NCBI GenBank assembly: GCA_035555595.1
Contig: DATMGK010000086.1
Location: 1-9,841, forward strand
Direction: 5' to 3'
DNA from: Croceibacterium_A sp035555595
GTDB taxonomy: Bacteria > Pseudomonadota > Alphaproteobacteria > Sphingomonadales > Sphingomonadaceae
Length of the DNA stretch: 9,841 nt
The notes under the pieces: model-generated
What the model saw: only the letters and a program-made list of their open reading frames with translations
Told to the model about the DNA's origin: nothing
The model's database searches: none
Position numbers and translations under genes: made by a program
Part shown: positions 5,169-9,841 of the stretch, in pieces
Position numbering within the stretch: position 1 is the stretch's first letter
Layout of the letters: every line of letters starts with the position of its first letter

Positions 5169-8094
5169 GAGCACCGCGCCCAAGGTCTTTTCCATCGCTG
5201 CCCATCGCGGGTTCGCCGATGCGCTGGTGGCGGGGTTGGTGCCGCGATACTCCGACCCCGATCTGGGGCTGGCGCGGCTGACCTTGCTGCTGCCCAGCGG
5301 ACGGGCGGCGCGCACGGTGCAGGAAGCGTTTATTCGTCATTCCGGGGCGGGCCTGCTGATGCCGCGCATGGTGGTGATCGGCGATCTGGATCTGGACGAA
5401 ACGCTTGGCCCCCTGCTCGACCCGCTGGGCGCTGGGGAAGCGATTCCCGCCGCCGCGGACCCTACGCGCCGGTGGCTGCGGCTGGCGGAACTGATCCGTG
5501 AGGAGCAGCCGGGCCTGAAGGGCAGCGGACTGTTGCGGCTGGCCTTCGAACTGGGCCGCACGATGGACCGCCTTCTGGCCGAGGAAATCGGGCCGGAAGA
5601 ATTGTTGCAGGAGCGGGTGATCGGCCTGCTGGGCGATCTGGCGGGCCATTGGCGAGACAGCCTGCGCGTGTTCGCGCGGGTGCAGGCGCGCTGGCTGGAT
5701 GAATTGAAGGCACGCGGGGAGTTCGACCCGGCCGACCGACGCAACCGCCTGTTCCGCCATGCGGCCAAACGCTGGCGTGCGGAGCCGCCACCGACGCCGG
5801 TGGTCGCCGCGGGTGTGACCAGCGCCGCCAAGGGCGTGGCCGCCTTGCTGCGCTGCGTGGCGCGTCTGCCGCAAGGCGCGGTCGTGCTGCCCGATCTGGA
5901 CCTGTCGATGGACGCGGCAGCGTGGGACGAGTTGGGCACGGCGGGCGCGCGTGATGCCGATGTCCCCTTTGGCCGCGACGACGCGGTCACGCATCCGCAG
6001 TATCATCTGAAGCTGCTGCTGAACCGCATGTGGATTTCGCGCGACGAGGTGCAGCCGTGGCATCGTGCGGGGATGGGCAAGGGCCCGCCAGAGCGCAGCC
6101 ACGCGATTTCCAGCCTGTTCCTGCCGCCGGAAGCGAGCCGGTCATGGGCCGATCTGCCCGCCGACCGGCGCAGGCTTTCCGACGTGCGGCTGATGGAAAC
6201 CGCCAATCCCGAGGAAGAGGCGCAGGCGATTGCCCTGCTGGTGCGGCAGGCGCTTGAAATGCCGGAGCGGCGCGTGGCGGTGATTACGCCGGATCGCGGG
6301 CTTGCCGGGCGCGTGGTGCAGCATCTGCGGCGCTGGAATATCGAGGCGGACGATTCCGCCGGGCGGCCCCTGCCGCAGACCGCCGCCGGGCGGGTGCTGT
6401 TGCTGCTGGCGGAAGTGGCGGCGGAACAGGCGGCGCCTGTGCCGCTGATGGCGCTGCTGGGCCATCCGCTGGTTCGCGCGGGGGAAGGGCGGGCGGACTG
6501 GCTGGATCAGGTTCGCGCGCTGGAACTGGAATTGCGCGGCCCGCGCCACGGGCCGGGGCTGGCGCCGCTGCGTGCAGTCGCGCGGGCGGCTGGCGTGGAG
6601 CCGTGGTGGGAAGAGGTGGAAGCCCTGCTTTCCCCGCTGATGGCGGATGGCGAGGCTTTGCTGGCCGACCAGATCGACTGCCTGATCGCGGCGGGCGAGG
6701 CGCTGTGCGGTGATGCGCTGTGGTCCCGCGCGGATGGGCGGTCGCTGTCATCCTTCATCGACGATCTGCGGTTGCAGGCGCGCGATGTGGGCACGCGACT
6801 GGACCCGCAAGACCTTCCTGCCGTGCTGCGCGAGGCGATGGACCGGGTGGCCGTGCGCCCACCGTGGGGCGGCCATCCGCGCGTGGCGATCTATGGCCTG
6901 CTGGAATCGCGCATGACGCGCGCCGAACTGGTGATCTGCGCCGGGCTGAACGAAGGAAGCTGGCCCGCCACTCCCGCCACCGATCCGCTGCTGGCCCCCG
7001 CCGTGCTGCGCGCGATGGGTGTGCCGGGCGCCGATTTCCGCATCGGGCTGGCCGCGCACGATCTGGCCGGGGCGCTGGGTGCGCCGGAGGTAGTACTGAG
7101 CCGGGCGCGGCGGGAAGCAGGCGGCCCGGCCATCGCCAGCCGTTTCTGGCTGCGGGTAGAGGCGCTGCTGGGCGAACTGGCGAAGGATCATCGCGAGACG
7201 GCGATTCCCGATCTGGTCCACGCGCTGAACGCACCGCCAGAGGTGCAACCGCACCCGCGCCCGAAGCCGATGCCGTCGGCCGACCAGCGCAAGGTCCGCG
7301 TCAGCGTGACGGCGCTCGACCGGCTGCGGTCGGACCCATACCAGTTCTATGCGTCCTCAATCATGCGGCTGGGGGAACTCGACAGTCTGGATGCGGAACC
7401 TTCGCCCGCGTGGCGCGGGGAAGTGGCGCACCGGATTCTGGAGCGGTGGCACAAGGGCGAAGGGACGCTGTCCGATCTGGCCGACGGCGAGCTTCGCACG
7501 ATGCACGCCCACCCCCTGATGCGCGCGCTGTGGCGGCCCCGCCTGCTGAAGGCGCTGGAATGGATCGAGGCGCAGATCGCCGCCGATCCCGACCGCGTGC
7601 CTACGGTGATAGAGGGCTGGGGCCGTATGGACGTGCGCGGGGTGGAGATATTCGGCAAGGCCGACCGCATCGACGTGCTGCCCGGCGGGCAACTGGCCGT
7701 GGTTGATTACAAGACCGGCGCCCCGCCCAGCGGCAAGCAGGTGGAACAGGGTTTCGCGCTGCAACTGGGCACGCTGGGCCTGATGGCGGAGCGCGGTGCG
7801 TTCGACGGTGCGCAGGGTGAAGCGGTGCGGTTCGAATACTGGTCGCTGGGCGCCAGCAAGGACAGCGAAACGGGCTTCGGCTATGTCACCAGCCCGATCC
7901 TTGAAGGCAGGAAACGCAGCGGCCTGCCGCTGGAAGAGTTCCTGCCCAAGGCGGAAGATTATCTGGATGAGGCGCTGACCCGCTGGATATTGGGTGACGA
8001 GCCGTTCACCGCGCGGCTCAACCCCGATGCGCCGGGATATTCCACCTACGACCAGTTGATGCGGCTGGACGAATGGATGGGGCGCGAACCGTGA
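5161..8094 (+). CDS. addB: AddB subunit of the AddAB helicase-nuclease, alphaproteobacterial type
   Basis: AddB pairs with AddA in the enzyme that resects double-strand DNA ends before RecA loading. The 977-residue protein has an inactivated helicase-like N-terminal part. Where a Walker A would sit it reads LLLPSGRAART (42-52), without the lysine-threonine of a working P-loop. A conserved GLNEGSWP motif is at 595-602. The C-terminal RecB-type nuclease has H757 (EVAHRI), G-K-A-D835-R-I-D838, the catalytic D849-Y-K851-T-G and Q868-L. All nuclease residues expected for an active site are present. The iron-sulfur cysteines of the Bacillus AddB are absent: the first position reads SDPYQFY and no cysteine follows DYKTG. 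This fits my recollection of the alpha-type family. GTG 5161 overlaps the murU end by 8 nt, and the stop overlaps the addA GTG as GTGA. Confidence 0.93.
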   Translation: MAESTAPKVFSIAAHRGFADALVAGLVPRYSDPDLGLARLTLLLPSGRAARTVQEAFIRHSGAGLLMPRMVVIGDLDLDETLGPLLDPLGAGEAIPAAADPTRRWLRLAELIREEQPGLKGSGLLRLAFELGRTMDRLLAEEIGPEELLQERVIGLLGDLAGHWRDSLRVFARVQARWLDELKARGEFDPADRRNRLFRHAAKRWRAEPPPTPVVAAGVTSAAKGVAALLRCVARLPQGAVVLPDLDLSMDAAAWDELGTAGARDADVPFGRDDAVTHPQYHLKLLLNRMWISRDEVQPWHRAGMGKGPPERSHAISSLFLPPEASRSWADLPADRRRLSDVRLMETANPEEEAQAIALLVRQALEMPERRVAVITPDRGLAGRVVQHLRRWNIEADDSAGRPLPQTAAGRVLLLLAEVAAEQAAPVPLMALLGHPLVRAGEGRADWLDQVRALELELRGPRHGPGLAPLRAVARAAGVEPWWEEVEALLSPLMADGEALLADQIDCLIAAGEALCGDALWSRADGRSLSSFIDDLRLQARDVGTRLDPQDLPAVLREAMDRVAVRPPWGGHPRVAIYGLLESRMTRAELVICAGLNEGSWPATPATDPLLAPAVLRAMGVPGADFRIGLAAHDLAGALGAPEVVLSRARREAGGPAIASRFWLRVEALLGELAKDHRETAIPDLVHALNAPPEVQPHPRPKPMPSADQRKVRVSVTALDRLRSDPYQFYASSIMRLGELDSLDAEPSPAWRGEVAHRILERWHKGEGTLSDLADGELRTMHAHPLMRALWRPRLLKALEWIEAQIAADPDRVPTVIEGWGRMDVRGVEIFGKADRIDVLPGGQLAVVDYKTGAPPSGKQVEQGFALQLGTLGLMAERGAFDGAQGEAVRFEYWSLGASKDSETGFGYVTSPILEGRKRSGLPLEEFLPKAEDYLDEALTRWILGDEPFTARLNPDAPGYSTYDQLMRLDEWMGREP

Positions 8095-9841
8095 GCGGGC
8101 TGGTCCACCCCCTTGCCGGAGATCAGGCGCGCGCGGTCGACCCGGTGGAAAGCGTGTGGCTGTCCGCCAGCGCAGGCACCGGCAAGACGCAGGTGCTTTC
8201 CGCCCGCGTGCTGCGCCTGTTGCTGCACCCTGATGTGCGGCCGGAACAGATCCTGTGCCTGACCTTCACCAAGGCGGGCGCGGCGGAAATGGCGGAACGG
8301 GTGAACGCCGTTCTGGCAAGCTGGGTGCGGATGAAGCCGGAGGCGCTGGCGAAAGATCTGTTCGCCATCGGCGCGCCGGGCGATGCTGACACGCAGGCGC
8401 GGGCGCGCACGCTGTTCGCCAGTGTGCTGGACTGTCCCGGCGGTGGCTTGCGGATCGATACCATTCACGCCTTCGCGCAATGGCTGTTGGCGGCGTTCCC
8501 TGAAGAGGCAGGGCTGATCCCCGGCACCCGGCCGATGGAGGACCGCGACCGGGAACTGCTGGCACACCGCGTGCTGGCCGACCTGCTGGTCGACTGGGAG
8601 GAGCATGGCGACCGCACTGCCATCGCCGCGCTGGAAATGCTGTCGCTGCGCATGGGCCCGAATGCCGCGCGGCGGTGGCTGATGCGCTGTGCCGAGGCGC
8701 GCGATGCGTGGTTCGGCCCCGGCGGCTGGCAGGAGCCGCTGGAAACCCGCGTGCGTCAACTGATCGGGCTGGCGGCGGATGCGGGGCCGCAATCGCTGGC
8801 GGCGCTGTGCGCGGACGATGTGTTCGACAGCGGCGCGCTGCGGCTGTGTCACGCGATCAACGCGGCGTGGTCTGCCAAGACCGGGCAGGGCAATGCGGAG
8901 CGCATCGCCGCGTGGTTGGCGGGCGATGCCGCGGCGCGGGCGGACGCGATTGATGATCTGTTCGATGTGTTCTTCACGAAATCGGGCGAGCTTCGCGCAT
9001 CGGCATCGCAGGACAAGATTGACGCTGCCTATCGCCAGCATGTGGAGCGGGTGGCGGTGTGTATCGGCGCGGTGGTGGAGCATCGGGCGCTGCTGGATTT
9101 GGCGGCTCTGCTCACCCCCGCGCTTTCTGTCGGCCGCCGTTTCGCGCTGGCGTGGGAGGAGGCGAAAACGCGAGAGGCGCTGGTCGATTTCGACGATCTG
9201 ATCCGCCGCGCGGCGGGCCTGCTTGCCAAGGACGGGATCGGCGAATGGATCAGCTACAAGCTCGACCGGCAGTTCGATCATATTCTGGTGGACGAGGCGC
9301 AGGACACCAATAGCGCGCAGTGGTCCATCATCCGCGCGCTGACGGGCGATTTCTTCACCGGCGAGGGGCAGCGCGACGGCAAGCTGCGGACGATCTTCGT
9401 GGTCGGCGATTACAAGCAGGCGATCTTCGGCTTTCAGGGGACCAGCCCGGAAAACTTCGCCGTGGCGCGCGGACGCTATGCGCAGGAGATCGGGGACTGG
9501 GCGCGCAACGCGCAGGCCATGGCGCTGGAACTGCGCGAACGGCCGCCGCGTGCGCGCGAGTTGCTCGATCTGGGGCTGGGCCGGTCTTACCGCACCGCGC
9601 AGCATGTGCTGGATTTCGTGGACAAGGCCATCGAAGCGATCGGCCCGGCGCAGTTCGGGCTGAAAGACGATCCCGAACCGCATGTGGGCGATGCCGGGCG
9701 GCCCGGATTGGTCGCCCTGTGGAAGCCGGTCGAAGCCGGTATCGACGAGGGCGACGACGGGGAGGAACCGCAGGACTGGATATCCGAGCCGGAGCGGCGG
9801 ATGGCCGACCGGATCGCCGCGCAGGTCAAGGCGATGATCGG
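8091..9841 (+). CDS. addA: AddA helicase-nuclease subunit, 3' end outside window
   Basis: AddA is the UvrD-like superfamily 1A motor and second nuclease of AddAB. I read 583 codons without a stop from GTG 8091 to the window edge. The family is about 1,150 residues, so roughly the N-terminal half is here. Helicase motifs appear in order: Q12 (Q-motif), Walker A A-S27-A-G-T-G-K32-T33, motif Ia L57-T-F-T-K-A-G-A-A-E-M67, motif II V-D401-E-A-Q-D405, motif III V-G-D440-Y-K-Q-A-I-F and the motif IV-type S-Y500-R501-T. All catalytic residues of the motor are intact. Motif III reads GDYKQ where many relatives have GDPKQ or GDEKQ. The start overlaps the addB stop as GTGA, matching the 1:1 complex. The remaining helicase motifs and the C-terminal nuclease lie beyond the window, so their integrity cannot be judged. 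Confidence 0.95.
   Translation, partial: MSGLVHPLAGDQARAVDPVESVWLSASAGTGKTQVLSARVLRLLLHPDVRPEQILCLTFTKAGAAEMAERVNAVLASWVRMKPEALAKDLFAIGAPGDADTQARARTLFASVLDCPGGGLRIDTIHAFAQWLLAAFPEEAGLIPGTRPMEDRDRELLAHRVLADLLVDWEEHGDRTAIAALEMLSLRMGPNAARRWLMRCAEARDAWFGPGGWQEPLETRVRQLIGLAADAGPQSLAALCADDVFDSGALRLCHAINAAWSAKTGQGNAERIAAWLAGDAAARADAIDDLFDVFFTKSGELRASASQDKIDAAYRQHVERVAVCIGAVVEHRALLDLAALLTPALSVGRRFALAWEEAKTREALVDFDDLIRRAAGLLAKDGIGEWISYKLDRQFDHILVDEAQDTNSAQWSIIRALTGDFFTGEGQRDGKLRTIFVVGDYKQAIFGFQGTSPENFAVARGRYAQEIGDWARNAQAMALELRERPPRARELLDLGLGRSYRTAQHVLDFVDKAIEAIGPAQFGLKDDPEPHVGDAGRPGLVALWKPVEAGIDEGDDGEEPQDWISEPERRMADRIAAQVKAMI

Noticed and set aside
1..9841. CRISPR arrays, tRNA or rRNA genes, insertion sequences, long direct repeats
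   Set aside because: I looked for these across the window and found none. Repetition is limited to codon-level GC-rich patterns inside genes.

Overview
The window is a GC-rich stretch (one sampled line, 5461-5520, is 43 of 60 G/C) carrying one long plus-strand gene cluster. The gene content and order, divL-like pseudo-kinase, tsaE, amgK, murU, addB, addA, together with the DivL and alpha-type AddAB families, point to an alphaproteobacterium. I think a sphingomonad-type organism (Novosphingobium/Sphingobium/Erythrobacter-like) is most likely, but this rests on remembered gene order and not on a search.

Layout. Positions 2-136 hold the C-terminal 44 codons of a protein that ends in a membrane helix. 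It is followed by a strong 12-bp hairpin (146-172) that probably ends its transcription. An AT-rich gap (173-229) leads into a small lipoprotein gene (230-514) whose start region is far less GC-rich than the rest of the window. A second gap (515-645) without recognisable genes precedes the main cluster.

Main cluster. From 646 to the end of the window six genes follow on one strand with almost no gaps. Five are complete: a 779-residue multi-PAS histidine-kinase-like protein with tyrosine at the phosphoacceptor position (DivL), the t6A tRNA-modification ATPase TsaE, a MurNAc/GlcNAc anomeric kinase (AmgK), a MurNAc-1-phosphate uridylyltransferase (MurU) and AddB. The sixth, AddA, is cut by the window end after 583 codons. 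Junctions are GTGA (divL/tsaE), ATGA (tsaE/amgK), an 8-nt overlap (murU/addB) and GTGA (addB/addA). The single gap, between amgK and murU, is exactly spanned by a 13-codon open frame that overlaps both neighbours.

How the genes fit together. AmgK and MurU form two consecutive steps of the peptidoglycan-recycling route that rebuilds UDP-MurNAc. AddA and AddB form one helicase-nuclease for double-strand break repair. DivL is a cell-cycle regulator of the CckA-CtrA pathway. TsaE serves tRNA modification. The overlaps suggest translational coupling in one operon, so cell-cycle control, wall recycling, translation fidelity and recombination would be co-expressed. I see no CRISPR array, RNA gene, insertion sequence or clearly new defence system. 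The least explained parts are the AT-rich lipoprotein locus and the 13-codon linker frame.
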